Assembly (NCBI RefSeq): GCF_025821665.1
Contig: NZ_JACKSJ010000062.1
Coordinates: forward strand, 248,001 to 312,000
Length of the DNA: 64,000 nt
Origin: [Mycobacterium] manitobense
Lineage (GTDB): Bacteria > Actinomycetota > Actinomycetes > Mycobacteriales > Mycobacteriaceae
Reading direction: 5' to 3'
In this document: positions 36,196-44,955 of the stretch, in pieces
How positions within the stretch are numbered: position 1 is the first letter of the stretch
Layout: each line of letters begins with the position of its first letter
Notes under the pieces: model-generated
The model's database searches: none
Seen by the model: the letters and a program-made list of their open reading frames with translations, nothing else
Told to the model about the DNA's origin: nothing
Made by a program: the position numbers and the translations under genes

Positions 36196-37104
36196 ATGTC
36201 AGCACTCAAGAGCCTCGGATACGTCACCGTTCAAACCGCCGACATCGATCGCTGGCGCCACTTCGCCTTCCAGGTGCTGGGTTTCGCAGCAGGACGCGGA
36301 TCCGACGAGTCGGCGCTGTACCTGCGGATGGACGAGCGAGCAGCACGCATCATCGTCACCCCGGGAGACACCGACCGCATCATGACCGTCGGCTGGGAGG
36401 TCCGTGACCGTGCCGGCCTGGAGGACGTCAAAGCCGCCCTCGACGGCGCGGGCGTGCCCTTCAAACAGTTGCCGCTGGAAGAGGCGGACGCACGCCGCGT
36501 CGAAGAGGTCATCGCCTTCGACGACCCGGCCGGCACCGCGATCGAGGTCTTCCACGGACCGGTCCTCGACCACAGTCCGGTGATCACGCCGTTCGGGGCA
36601 CGGTTCGTCACCGGAGCACAAGGGCTGGGACACGTGGTCCTGCCCGCACTGGACGCCAACGGCCTGTTCGAGTTCTACACCGGTGTACTCGGGTTCCGGT
36701 CCCGCGGCGCGTTCCGCGTGCCGGTGCCACCGGAGTACGGGCCGGTGCGTGTGCGCTTCCTCGGCATCAACGAGCGCCACCACAGCCTGGCGATCTGTCC
36801 GGCGACAACCCTTCGCGATCCCGGTCTGGTCCACCTCATGGTCGAGGTCGACAGCCTCGACACGGTCGGGCAGGCGCTGGACCGCGTCGGCGCCGACGGG
36901 TACCCGTTGTCGTCCACGCTCGGCCGGCACACCAACGACAAGATGGTGTCCTTCTATGTTCGGGCACCGGGCGACTGGGACATCGAATTCGGCACCGACG
37001 GCATGCGCGTCGACGAAACCTACTACACTGCAGAGGAAATCACCGCCGACAGCTACTGGGGTCACCAGTGGGTGAGCGACCTGCCGGCAGCGATGCGGCC
37101 ATGA
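36196..37104 (+). CDS. HsaC-type extradiol ring-cleavage dioxygenase
   Basis: Protein of 302 residues with two VOC modules. Metal ligands are in the expected places: His146 (GLGHVVLP), His213 (LVHLMVE) and Glu264 (DIEFGTDG). The second-shell residues NERHHS (His195/196) and Tyr254 (SFYVRAPG) complete the type I extradiol active site. HsaC opens the catechol ring of 3,4-DHSA with O2 and Fe(II). Its stop overlaps the ATG of the FAD dehydrogenase (ATGA), and it lies directly after the HsaA-type gene, the natural previous step. Confidence 0.88.
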   Translation: MSALKSLGYVTVQTADIDRWRHFAFQVLGFAAGRGSDESALYLRMDERAARIIVTPGDTDRIMTVGWEVRDRAGLEDVKAALDGAGVPFKQLPLEEADARRVEEVIAFDDPAGTAIEVFHGPVLDHSPVITPFGARFVTGAQGLGHVVLPALDANGLFEFYTGVLGFRSRGAFRVPVPPEYGPVRVRFLGINERHHSLAICPATTLRDPGLVHLMVEVDSLDTVGQALDRVGADGYPLSSTLGRHTNDKMVSFYVRAPGDWDIEFGTDGMRVDETYYTAEEITADSYWGHQWVSDLPAAMRP

Positions 37105-38567
37105 CGCCCGACGCCGACGTCAGCCCGGTCTCGGCGTCCACGATCGGCCATTGGGATCATGAGGCGGACGTGGTGATCGCCGGTTACGGCATCGCCGGCG
37201 CCGCCGCAGCGGTTGAGGCCGCCCGAGCGGGTGCGGATGTGCTCGTGCTCGAACGGACCGGCTCCTGGGGCGGGGCGGCCGCCATGGCCGGCGGCTTCAT
37301 CTACCTCGGTGGCGGGACGGCGCTACAAAAGGCCTGCGGCTTCGACGATTCCGTCGAGAACATGGCGGCGTTCCTGAACGCGGCGATGGGTCCCGGCGCC
37401 GACGGCCGCCGCATCGCCGACTACTGCGAAGGCAGCGTCGCCCACTTCGACTGGCTCGTCGAAAGCGGTGTGCCGTTCAAGGCCGAGTTCTTCGGTGAGC
37501 CGGGCTGGGAGCCGATGGGCGACCAGGGTCTGATGTACAGCGGCGGGGAGAACTCCTACCCGTTCAACACCGTGGCCACGCCGGCACCCCGCGGACACGT
37601 CCCGCAGATGTCGGACAAGAAGCAGGGCGAGGCCAGCGCCGGGTACATGCTGATGAAGCCGCTGGTCGAGACCGCCACCGCGGCCGGGGCCCGGGCGCTC
37701 TACGACGTGCGGGTGCAAACCCTGGTAGTCGAAGCCGACGGCCGGGTGGCTGGAATCCGCGCCCGGCAGTACGGCACCGAGGTGACGATCCGCGCGCGCC
37801 GTGGCGTGGTGCTGGCCACTGGCAGCTTCGCCTACAACGACGCGATGGTGGCGCAGTACGCCCCGCGTATCGCCGGACGCCCGGCGGCGTCGATCGAACA
37901 GCACGACGGTCAGGCGATCCGGATGGCCCAGGCGCTCGGCGCCGACCTCGCCCACATGGACGCCACCGAGGTCGCGATCTTCATCGACCCGCAGCAGTTG
38001 GTCCGCGGTGTCCTCGTCAACGAACGCGGCCAGCGCTACGTCGCCGAAGACACCTACCCGGGCCGGGTGGGCCAACTGACGCTGTACCACCAGAACAACA
38101 CCGCGTACCTGATCATCGACGGCGACGCCCAGGAAGAGGCGATGGCATCGCTGTCCCCACAGTTGATGATGCGTCCGCCGACGTGGGTGTGCGAGACCGT
38201 TGCCGAACTCGAAGGCGAGATCGGGTTGGCGCCCGGATCACTTCAGGCCACGATCGCCGCCTACAACGACGGGGCAGCGCGGGGTGAGGATCCGCTGTTG
38301 CACAAGAAGCCGCTGTGGCTGCGCCCGGTCGGCTCGCCGGTCGGGGCGATCGATCTGCGAGAGAGCACCGGAGGATTCACCCTGGGCGGCCTGCAGACTT
38401 CGCTGGACGGCGAGGTGCTGCACGTCAACGGAGAGCCCATCCCCGGCCTGTTAGCCGCCGGGCGCTCGACCGCGGGCGTTGCCGCGTGGGGTTACGCCAG
38501 CGGCATCTCGCTGGGCGACGGCAGCTTCTACGGGCGACGCGCCGGCCGTCGCGCTGCCAAAGGCTGA
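37101..38567 (+). CDS. FAD-dependent steroid dehydrogenase/fumarate reductase family protein
   Basis: Protein of 488 residues from ATG 37101, which overlaps the previous stop. FAD-binding GYGIAGAAAAVEAARAG lies at about residues 28-44 and SWGGAAAMAGG follows. The C-terminal FAD loop is AGRSTAGVAAWGYASG. It belongs to the flavoprotein family of fumarate reductases and 3-ketosteroid dehydrogenases. It lacks the YPGAG loop of the KstD at 53263, so a different desaturation or reduction (for example a 4-ene step) is likely. Confidence 0.8.
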   Translation: MTPDADVSPVSASTIGHWDHEADVVIAGYGIAGAAAAVEAARAGADVLVLERTGSWGGAAAMAGGFIYLGGGTALQKACGFDDSVENMAAFLNAAMGPGADGRRIADYCEGSVAHFDWLVESGVPFKAEFFGEPGWEPMGDQGLMYSGGENSYPFNTVATPAPRGHVPQMSDKKQGEASAGYMLMKPLVETATAAGARALYDVRVQTLVVEADGRVAGIRARQYGTEVTIRARRGVVLATGSFAYNDAMVAQYAPRIAGRPAASIEQHDGQAIRMAQALGADLAHMDATEVAIFIDPQQLVRGVLVNERGQRYVAEDTYPGRVGQLTLYHQNNTAYLIIDGDAQEEAMASLSPQLMMRPPTWVCETVAELEGEIGLAPGSLQATIAAYNDGAARGEDPLLHKKPLWLRPVGSPVGAIDLRESTGGFTLGGLQTSLDGEVLHVNGEPIPGLLAAGRSTAGVAAWGYASGISLGDGSFYGRRAGRRAAKG

Positions 38568-38597
38568 GCGCCAACCAGCCGGAACCAACCGTGGCGT

Positions 38598-38616
38598 CGT
38601 CCTCGTGAGCCGGGCA
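38598..38616 (-). promoter_or_regulatory. island operator motif upstream of the IclR operon
   Basis: On the minus strand TGCCCGGCTCACGAGGACG keeps the TCAC core and the GGACG arm with one extra base, as in the copies at 44896 and 53204. It lies 141 bp before the IclR start. Confidence 0.35.
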
Positions 38617-38705
38617 GACGACCGGTTGACCGGCGCTGCTTCCTGGTGCGCCCGGTCATATCGAAACTTGTGTGTGACACGGCCCACTCTCCTATGATAC
38701 AAACA

Positions 38706-38727
38706 GGCATATTCCTATTAGGCATAT
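38706..38727. promoter_or_regulatory. GGCATAT direct repeat, promoter/operator of the IclR operon
   Basis: GGCATAT occurs at 38706-38712 and 38721-38727, 15 bp apart, in the only clearly AT-rich stretch of the gap (38690-38735). It lies 30 bp before the IclR start and is a good candidate for promoter plus IclR binding. Confidence 0.5.
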
Positions 38728-38756
38728 GTGCTCTGTACCCTCAGCGAGGAGATGTC

Positions 38757-39608
38757 ATGACTGCAGCCCCCGTCACTCAGGAATCAACTACGCCCAGCGC
38801 GGTCATTGACCGGGTGTCGCTGGTGCTCGATGCGTTCGACGGCCCGGGCAGGCTGACGCTGGCTCAGATCGTCCGCCGCACCGGGTTGCCCCGGTCGTCG
38901 GCGCACCGCATGCTCGAGCGGCTCGTACAGCTGCGGTGGCTGCGCCGCAGCGGTCGTGACTATGAACTGGGAATGCGGTTGGTCGAACTCGGCTCACTGG
39001 CCGTTCACCAGGACCGGCTGCACCGCGCCGCCGCCCCGCTGCTGCACGACCTGCACCGCGCCACCGGCCTGGTGGTGCACCTGGCCGTGTTGGACGGCGC
39101 CGACGTGGTGTACCTCGAGAAGATCGGCGATCGTATGGCCGCCGCACTGCCCAGCCGTGTCGGCGGGCGCCAGGCCGCGCACTGCACCGCGATCGGCAAG
39201 GCCATGCTGGCGTACAACGCCGACGCGAGCGACGAGGTCGACCTGTCGAATCGCCGCACCCGGTACTCCATCGGAAGCGCCGCCCAGCTCGCCGGCGATC
39301 TGGCCAAGGTCCGGGCGCACGGCGTCGCCTTCGACCGGGAAGAGGCGCTGAGCGGATTCGGCTGTGTCGCAGCGCCGATCGGTGCCCCCGGTGACGCCGT
39401 CGCTGCACTGTCGGTGTGCGGGCCGATGAGCCGGATGGCCTTCGACCAGCGCCTCGCCGCACCGGTGCGGATGACCGCCATGGGCATCTGGCGCAACGTG
39501 GAAGGTGGTCCGCAGCGCGTCGCTCCCACGCTGCAGCAGGTGCGCCCGCTGCGCGGCGGACCCGCGCACCGTCCGCTGCACGAGTCGGCCGCCCTGCAGC
39601 TCGCATGA
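38757..39608 (+). CDS. IclR-family transcriptional regulator
   Basis: Protein of 283 residues from ATG 38757 behind GCGAGGAG. An N-terminal winged helix (SLVLDAFDGPGRLTLAQIVR, TGLPRSSAHRMLERL) is followed by the IclR ligand domain (DRMAAALPSRVGGRQAAHCT, AIGKAMLAY, SGFGCVAAPI). IclR proteins govern aromatic and steroid-acid catabolic operons. Its stop overlaps the esterase ATG (ATGA), so it is the first gene of a five-gene coupled operon (38757-41951). Confidence 0.87.
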   Translation: MTAAPVTQESTTPSAVIDRVSLVLDAFDGPGRLTLAQIVRRTGLPRSSAHRMLERLVQLRWLRRSGRDYELGMRLVELGSLAVHQDRLHRAAAPLLHDLHRATGLVVHLAVLDGADVVYLEKIGDRMAAALPSRVGGRQAAHCTAIGKAMLAYNADASDEVDLSNRRTRYSIGSAAQLAGDLAKVRAHGVAFDREEALSGFGCVAAPIGAPGDAVAALSVCGPMSRMAFDQRLAAPVRMTAMGIWRNVEGGPQRVAPTLQQVRPLRGGPAHRPLHESAALQLA

Positions 39609-40549
39609 CGCTCGACCCTCAGATCGCCGAGATCATCGACGCTCTCGACGGCGGATTCCCGGCCGTCGAGACGATGACCGGTGAACAGGCGCGCGCAATC
39701 ATCCGATCGCGTTTCGTCGCACCGGCCGAACCGGAACCGGTCGGCAGTGTCACCGATCGGGTCGTCGACGGTCCGGGTGGCAGCATCCCGGTTCGGGTGT
39801 ACCACCCCACCGGAGCCGCGGCCGGATTGCTACCGGGCCTCGTCTACGCCCATGGTGGCGGATTCGTGTTCTGCGACCTCGACAGCCACGACGGGCTGTG
39901 CCGAGACCTGGCCAACCGACTCGGCGCGGTGGTGGTGGCGGTCGACTACCGCCTCGCACCCGAGCACCCGTGGCCGGCGGCGGCGGAAGACGTCTACGCC
40001 GTCACCCGGTGGATCACCGACAACTGCATCGAACTCGGCGTCGACACCGGCCGCATCGCGGTGGGCGGCGACAGCGCCGGCGGCAATCTGGCCGCGGTGA
40101 CCGCCCTGATGTCTCGCGACCGCGGGGGGCCGGCGCTCTGCGCTCAACTGCTGATCTATCCGATGATCACGTCCGACTTCACCACAGAGTCCTACCAGCG
40201 CTACGGAAGCGGCTTCTACAATCCCGAGTCCGCGCTGCGCTGGTACTGGAACCAGTACGTCCCGGACGAGGCGAACCGCACCGACCCCTACGCCTCCCCG
40301 TTGCACGCCGATCTGCACGGGCTGCCGCGGGCCGTGGTCGTGATCGCGGGACACGATCCTCTGCGCGACGAGGGCGTTGCCTACAGCGCAGCGCTGACCG
40401 CTGCCGGAGTGCCCACCGTGATGGAGATGTTCGACGGCGGCATCCACGGGTTCATGACAATGCCCAAGTTCACGATCGCTCAGACAGCGCGAGCTCGATT
40501 GTGTGAGCAGGCAGCGAGTTTCATGGCCGGAGTAGCGGCGCGTGGGTGA
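39605..40549 (+). CDS. HSL-family alpha/beta hydrolase (esterase) 1
   Basis: Protein of 314 residues. The hormone-sensitive-lipase oxyanion motif is AHGGGFVF, the nucleophile elbow GGDSAGGN, then Asp in AGHDPLRDEG and His in GGIHGFM. It acts as a cytoplasmic esterase or lactonase. In this cluster it could hydrolyse the ester or lactone made by a BVMO. Overlaps both neighbours (ATGA with IclR, 8 bp with the next gene). Confidence 0.88.
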   Translation: MTLDPQIAEIIDALDGGFPAVETMTGEQARAIIRSRFVAPAEPEPVGSVTDRVVDGPGGSIPVRVYHPTGAAAGLLPGLVYAHGGGFVFCDLDSHDGLCRDLANRLGAVVVAVDYRLAPEHPWPAAAEDVYAVTRWITDNCIELGVDTGRIAVGGDSAGGNLAAVTALMSRDRGGPALCAQLLIYPMITSDFTTESYQRYGSGFYNPESALRWYWNQYVPDEANRTDPYASPLHADLHGLPRAVVVIAGHDPLRDEGVAYSAALTAAGVPTVMEMFDGGIHGFMTMPKFTIAQTARARLCEQAASFMAGVAARG

Positions 40550-40889
40550 GGGTGCGGTGTACGTCATCGACCGCGTGGTCACCCGGCCGGGATGCGCGCG
40601 GCGCTTCGTCGACGCCTACCTCGCCGGGTACGCACCGGGTGCTCGCAGCCGCGGTATGACTCTGGAGCATGTGTTGGTCAGTCCCCCCATCTGGTTCGAG
40701 GAACATCCGAATACGGTCACCGCGACGTGGTCACTGCCCAGCGCGCAGGCCTGGTGGGAGATGACGTGGCAGGGCCGCCCGGATCCGGCGATCGGTGAGT
40801 GGTGGGAGAGCATCGGCGACCTCGTTCTCGAGCGCAGCCGCAGCGTGGCCGCAGCCGCCGCTGACGTGGACGCCCTCTGCGATGTCTAG
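40542..40889 (+). CDS. small conserved protein of the IclR operon
   Basis: Protein of 115 residues (GTG start), overlapping the esterase stop by 8 bp and overlapped by the next gene. It begins YVIDRVVTRPGCARRFVDAY and has tryptophans in TWSLPSAQAWWEMTW. The size and beta-alpha pattern suggest a dimeric alpha/beta-barrel. No catalytic motif is visible. Real because of tight translational coupling on both sides. Confidence 0.7.
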   Translation: MGEGAVYVIDRVVTRPGCARRFVDAYLAGYAPGARSRGMTLEHVLVSPPIWFEEHPNTVTATWSLPSAQAWWEMTWQGRPDPAIGEWWESIGDLVLERSRSVAAAAADVDALCDV

Positions 40890-41517
40890 TGTCATCCGGC
40901 TGGTCGAGACGGCCGACGAGCATCGGGACCGGTTGCTCGACGAACTGCGCGACTTCGCCCGCGAAATCGATGCTGAACGGGCACTCGTGCAGCCCACGCT
41001 GCCGGGTGTGCGGAACGGCGGAGACATCCTCGTCCACCTCAGATTCTCGGGGACCGCTACCCGGGCGAAGGGTGTCAAGGCGATCGATGACCTGCTGAGC
41101 GAAACAGCGGTACGGCACTACAACGGCGCCAGCTACGACGGTGTGCCGGTCGCAGGCGCCGACGGGAGGGGCGCTGTGTACCGGACGCTGCTGCTGCGGG
41201 TGCGCCCCGGCACCGACGACATGGTCGTCCAGCAGTTCGAAGACGACCTACGCCTGCTCCCCCGCTACGTCCGCACCATCCAGTCATGGCAACTCAGCCG
41301 TGTCGAGGAGGCCGTCGGAGCCTCGCCGTGGACGCACGTGTTCGAGCAGGAATTCACCGACCTCGACGGCCTGATGGGCCCCTACCTGATGCACCCCGTC
41401 CACTGGGCGCGAGTCGATCGGTGGTTCGACCCGGAGTGCCCGGAAGTAATTGTCCGGGAACGCGTCTGCCACAGCTTCTGCCGGAACGTCGAGTTGACGG
41501 GCAGGATTGCCGAGTGA
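40882..41517 (+). CDS. tandem dimeric alpha/beta-barrel-like protein of the IclR operon
   Basis: Protein of 211 residues from ATG 40882. Two similar halves can be seen: DILVHLRFSGTATRAKGVKA near residue 46 and VYRTLLLRVRPGTDDMVVQQ near 98, followed by WTHVFEQEFTDLDGLMGPYL near 155. The HVFEQEFTD and MHPVHWA phrases are typical of Dabb (stress-responsive A/B barrel) domains. Enzymatic role unknown, perhaps handling a reactive steroid intermediate. Confidence 0.7.
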   Translation: MSSVIRLVETADEHRDRLLDELRDFAREIDAERALVQPTLPGVRNGGDILVHLRFSGTATRAKGVKAIDDLLSETAVRHYNGASYDGVPVAGADGRGAVYRTLLLRVRPGTDDMVVQQFEDDLRLLPRYVRTIQSWQLSRVEEAVGASPWTHVFEQEFTDLDGLMGPYLMHPVHWARVDRWFDPECPEVIVRERVCHSFCRNVELTGRIAE

Positions 41518-41951
41518 CCACCGAAGGTATCAAGTCCCTGCTGGATGAACGCGAGATCGTGCGCGCTCTGTACACGGCAGCGCGCGCGATGGACGACCAC
41601 GACTGGTCCACCCTGGCCGAGATCTTCGCCGAGGATGCCACCGGTGATCTCGGCACCGGCCGGCTCGACAGTGCCGCGGCCATCATCGAGGTGATCCGCA
41701 GCTACTTGGACTCGTGCGGACCCACTCAGCACATGCTCGGCAACGTCGTCGTCGACATCGACGGTGACACCGCGGCGTCTCGGGCATACGTCCATGACGT
41801 TCATCTCTCGAAGGACCGGATGCAGCGGTTCTACACGATGGGCGATTATCGCGACACGTGGGCGAGGCGCGGCGGCCGCTGGCGCATCACCGAAAGGTTC
41901 AAGGCGAACCGGTCACACGTCGGATCGCTCGACGCCGTGTTCGGTAGGTGA
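41514..41951 (+). CDS. NTF2-fold (SnoaL-like) protein 1
   Basis: Protein of 145 residues (GTG overlapping the previous stop, GTGA). It has the SnoaL-like pattern EREIVRALYTAARAMDDHDW, FAEDATGDLG, then TQHMLGNVVVDIDGDTAASR and GRWRITERF. The fold hosts steroid isomerases and dehydratases (KSI, BaiE-like) and polyketide cyclases. An isomerase or dehydratase role on a steroid is plausible. Last gene of the IclR operon, convergent with the SDR at 42032. Confidence 0.78.
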   Translation: MTTEGIKSLLDEREIVRALYTAARAMDDHDWSTLAEIFAEDATGDLGTGRLDSAAAIIEVIRSYLDSCGPTQHMLGNVVVDIDGDTAASRAYVHDVHLSKDRMQRFYTMGDYRDTWARRGGRWRITERFKANRSHVGSLDAVFGR

Positions 41952-42031
41952 CACGGACGATCAATGGGCAGGGATGTGGTCACCGGCTCGGCGTCGGCGA
42001 TGGGTCGCGAGGCCGCGATACGTTTCTGGAA

Positions 42032-42919
42032 CTAGACCCCGGCCGGGAGGATGTTCGGATTCGCCGTCGCCGGTGGCGTCAGCGGCGGCATGAGACCCGT
42101 CCCGTCGAGGCTGTGCACCGGCAGGTTCTGCGACCACGGGTAGTGCAGGCTGAACGCAACCAGTCCGGTGCGTTCCGCCGCCGGCAGGTGGCTCATGGCC
42201 AGCACCGTCTCCGCCAGGTACTCGACGGGCTCGGTCGGGAAGGTCTCGGGAATGAGGTCGGATGCACCCGGCGTGCGCACGGCCGTCGACGGGCCGACGC
42301 AGTTGACGGCGATGTTGTCGTCGACCAGTTCGGCCGCAAGGCCCTGGGTGAACCGGTGCAGTGCCGCTTTCAGCGAGGCGTACACCACGTCTCCGGAATT
42401 CTTGTTGTACTCGCGAAAGGGGCGCACCGGCGCCATGCCGGTGACCGAGCCGATGTTGACGATCCACCCGCCACCGCGGCTGCGCATGTGCGGAATCGCG
42501 GCCTGCGACAGGACGAAGGGCGTGCGCAGGTAGTGCTCGACAGTGCGGTCGAACGTGTTCATCGCCATCTTTTCGATGACCGAGTAGTCGGCATAGCCGG
42601 CGTTGTTGACCAGGATGTCGAGTCGGCCGGTGTGTTCGATGACGTTCGGTATCAGTGCTTCACGCTGCACGGTGTCTTCGAGGTCGGCCGCCAGGCCGAT
42701 GGCCGTGCCACCTGCCGCCTCGATGAGTGCAATCGTCTCGCCGATCGTCCCGGGCAGCGCGATCGCCCCTCCCGCGCGCACCGAGGGCGACGGCGTGTGG
42801 GAACGCGCAGTCACCACCACGGTGGCGCCCTCGGCCGCCAGTCGCTGGGCGATCGCCCGTCCGATCCCCCGGCTGCTTCCGGTGACCAGTGCGGTCTTAT
42901 CCCGCAGCAGATCCGCCAC
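42032..42919 (-). CDS. short-chain dehydrogenase/reductase
   Basis: SDR of 295 residues. Cofactor loop TGSSRGIGRAIA, NNAGYADY, a catalytic Ser in NIGSVTGM and YASLK. Its start lies 23 bp inside the 3' end of the HAPMO-type BVMO gene, so the two are coupled. It may oxidise an alcohol to the ketone that the BVMO attacks, or reduce the product. The C terminus extends about 40 residues beyond the core. Confidence 0.85.
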   Translation of the reverse strand: MADLLRDKTALVTGSSRGIGRAIAQRLAAEGATVVVTARSHTPSPSVRAGGAIALPGTIGETIALIEAAGGTAIGLAADLEDTVQREALIPNVIEHTGRLDILVNNAGYADYSVIEKMAMNTFDRTVEHYLRTPFVLSQAAIPHMRSRGGGWIVNIGSVTGMAPVRPFREYNKNSGDVVYASLKAALHRFTQGLAAELVDDNIAVNCVGPSTAVRTPGASDLIPETFPTEPVEYLAETVLAMSHLPAAERTGLVAFSLHYPWSQNLPVHSLDGTGLMPPLTPPATANPNILPAGV

Positions 42920-44855
42920 CGGATTCTCCTTGTCGGCCGTCCAATACGAAATGCTCCTCGATCGGCGCCCGGTGCTGATGCCAGACGTCGACCAGCCGCC
43001 ACGGGGTGGCCACCACCACCCGTCCCGAGCCCGACCGGTAGTAGGTGTGCGCGTTGGGGGTGTGGCACCACACCGTGCGCGACATGGCGTCGTCGATCTG
43101 CGCCACGTAATCGTCGTAGGCCTGCCGTGTCACTTCCATCGTCGTCGCGCCGCGCATCGCCATCAACTGCAGGCACTCCGCGATGTAGTGCGCGAGCACC
43201 TCCATCGAGAAATTCGCGCCGGCACCGTGGCCCGGGCTGTAGTTCGGCGCCGAGGTGATGAACAGGTTCGGGAAGCCGGGCACGGTGCCGCCCCGGTACG
43301 CACGAGGGCTGTCGCCCCACTCTGCGCGCAATGTGCGCCCGTCGCGTCCGCGGATGTCCACCGTCGACAGGAAGTCGAGGTGATAGCCCGTGGCGTAGAT
43401 GATCACATCGAGGTCGATCTGTCGACCGTCCTGCGTGACGATTCCTTGTGCGTTGACCGCTGCGGGCTCACTGGCCTCCACGTCGACGTGGTCGCGGGTC
43501 AGCGCGGCGTAGTAGCCGCCGGGATCGCGGATGATGCGCTTGCCGTACGGCGCGAAATCCGGCGTGACCTTCTCCGCCAGTTCTGTTCCCTCGCCGAACA
43601 TCCGGTCGATGTACTCCGTGCACATCTGCAACAGCACGTCGTTCGCCGGAGAGATCGACAGATGCTCGGCGGCCCACTCCGGGTCTCGCAGGATCACGGG
43701 ATAATTGTTGTCCGCGGTACCCCAGTACGACTTGAGCCGATGCCAATTGGCGTAGTACGGCAGGTGTCGTCCGAGAAAACGGCGGAAGTCCGGGACGTCG
43801 TCGGAGAGCCGTTTGCGCGGTGCAACCCAGTGCGGCTGCCGTTGGAACACGGTCAGATGGTCGACCTGATCGACACAGGCATCGACGATCTGCACCGCTG
43901 TGCAACCGGCGCCGATGATCGCCACCCGCTTGCCGGTCAGATCCAAGGTCGAATCCCACCGCGCGGAATGCACGCTGACACCGGTGAAGCTCTCGCGGCC
44001 GGGAAGGTCCGGCCAGCGGGGTCGGTTCAGGTAGCCCGCAGCGGTGATCACCACCCGGGCGTGACTCACCTCGCGGTGACCCTCGCGAGTCACCGAGTGG
44101 ATCTGCCACTGCCGGCGGTCCTCGTCCCACCACAGCGCCTCGACTTCGGTACCGAACCGCGTGTGCTCACGAAGCCCGTACCTGTCGGCGAGTGACACGA
44201 GATAGGCCTGATATTCCGCGCCCTGCGGGTAGTAGTTCGACCAATCCGGATTGACCTCGCGTGACAACGAGTAGTACACCGACGGGGTGTCCACCCCGAT
44301 GCCCGGATAGGTCGTCGTCAACCAGGTACCGCCGACCTCGTGGTTGCGATCGTAGATCTCGTAGGTCACACCCGCGTCCTCGGCGGCCAGCGCATTCACG
44401 ATGCCGGCGATACCGGCGCCGATGATCGCGACCGTCGTGGTGGACGGAATCGGCACATCACGCGGGAGCGCAGGTTGCGACAGCTGGAAGCCGCCCTGCT
44501 CGAGCAGCAGTGGGACGAACTCGTCGTCGACATCGGAACCGAGGGCGAGCGGGAGCAGGCGGCTGAAGAGCACCTCGTCGACGGGCACCGGTGCCGCTTG
44601 AGCTTCGACGGCGCTCACCAGTGCCGCCACGATCGCCTCCATGGTGTCGGAGTCGGTGACACCCCTCTTCTCCGGAGGGTCGGGTTCGTGCGAGATCTTC
44701 GGCGCGAACCGGTCGAGCACCGACGCGTCATCGGTCATCTGTGCCAGCACCGCCACCAGTACGCCCGGATCCGCCTGCCGCAGGTGGGTCCTCAGCGCCT
44801 CGAGGTCGACCTGGGAGGCGTCGTGCGTCGTCGGGGTTGCGGCGTCAATCGTCAC
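42897..44855 (-). CDS. Baeyer-Villiger monooxygenase (4-hydroxyacetophenone-monooxygenase type)
   Basis: Protein of 652 residues from GTG 44855. An N-terminal helical extension of about 135 residues is followed by FAD-binding GAGIAGIVNALAAEDAG, the BVMO fingerprint FTGVSVHSARWD and NADPH-binding GAGCTAVQ. The extension and length are as in HAPMO (about 640 residues), unlike the CHMO-type enzyme at 32109. It would turn an aryl- or alkyl-ketone into an ester. Divergent from the acyl-CoA synthetase, coupled to the SDR downstream. Confidence 0.88.
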   Translation of the reverse strand: MTIDAATPTTHDASQVDLEALRTHLRQADPGVLVAVLAQMTDDASVLDRFAPKISHEPDPPEKRGVTDSDTMEAIVAALVSAVEAQAAPVPVDEVLFSRLLPLALGSDVDDEFVPLLLEQGGFQLSQPALPRDVPIPSTTTVAIIGAGIAGIVNALAAEDAGVTYEIYDRNHEVGGTWLTTTYPGIGVDTPSVYYSLSREVNPDWSNYYPQGAEYQAYLVSLADRYGLREHTRFGTEVEALWWDEDRRQWQIHSVTREGHREVSHARVVITAAGYLNRPRWPDLPGRESFTGVSVHSARWDSTLDLTGKRVAIIGAGCTAVQIVDACVDQVDHLTVFQRQPHWVAPRKRLSDDVPDFRRFLGRHLPYYANWHRLKSYWGTADNNYPVILRDPEWAAEHLSISPANDVLLQMCTEYIDRMFGEGTELAEKVTPDFAPYGKRIIRDPGGYYAALTRDHVDVEASEPAAVNAQGIVTQDGRQIDLDVIIYATGYHLDFLSTVDIRGRDGRTLRAEWGDSPRAYRGGTVPGFPNLFITSAPNYSPGHGAGANFSMEVLAHYIAECLQLMAMRGATTMEVTRQAYDDYVAQIDDAMSRTVWCHTPNAHTYYRSGSGRVVVATPWRLVDVWHQHRAPIEEHFVLDGRQGESGGGSAAG

Positions 44856-44895
44856 GTCACCGAGTATCGAACCGCTCCCCGGTGACAGCACCGTA

Positions 44896-44915
44896 TGTGC
44901 CTACTGAGCGGGACA
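44896..44915 (-). promoter_or_regulatory. island operator motif, BVMO/acyl-CoA synthetase divergent promoter
   Basis: On the minus strand TGTCCCGCTCAGTAGGCACA has TGTCC and ACA arms around the CGCTCA core. A second, weaker copy (CGAACCGCTCCCCGGTGA) lies at 44868-44885. Both sit in the 100-bp gap between divergent starts. Confidence 0.5.
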
Positions 44916-44955
44916 GCGATCGGTGAGCGGGGGTGGTTCGTGTTTGGCTGCCCTC

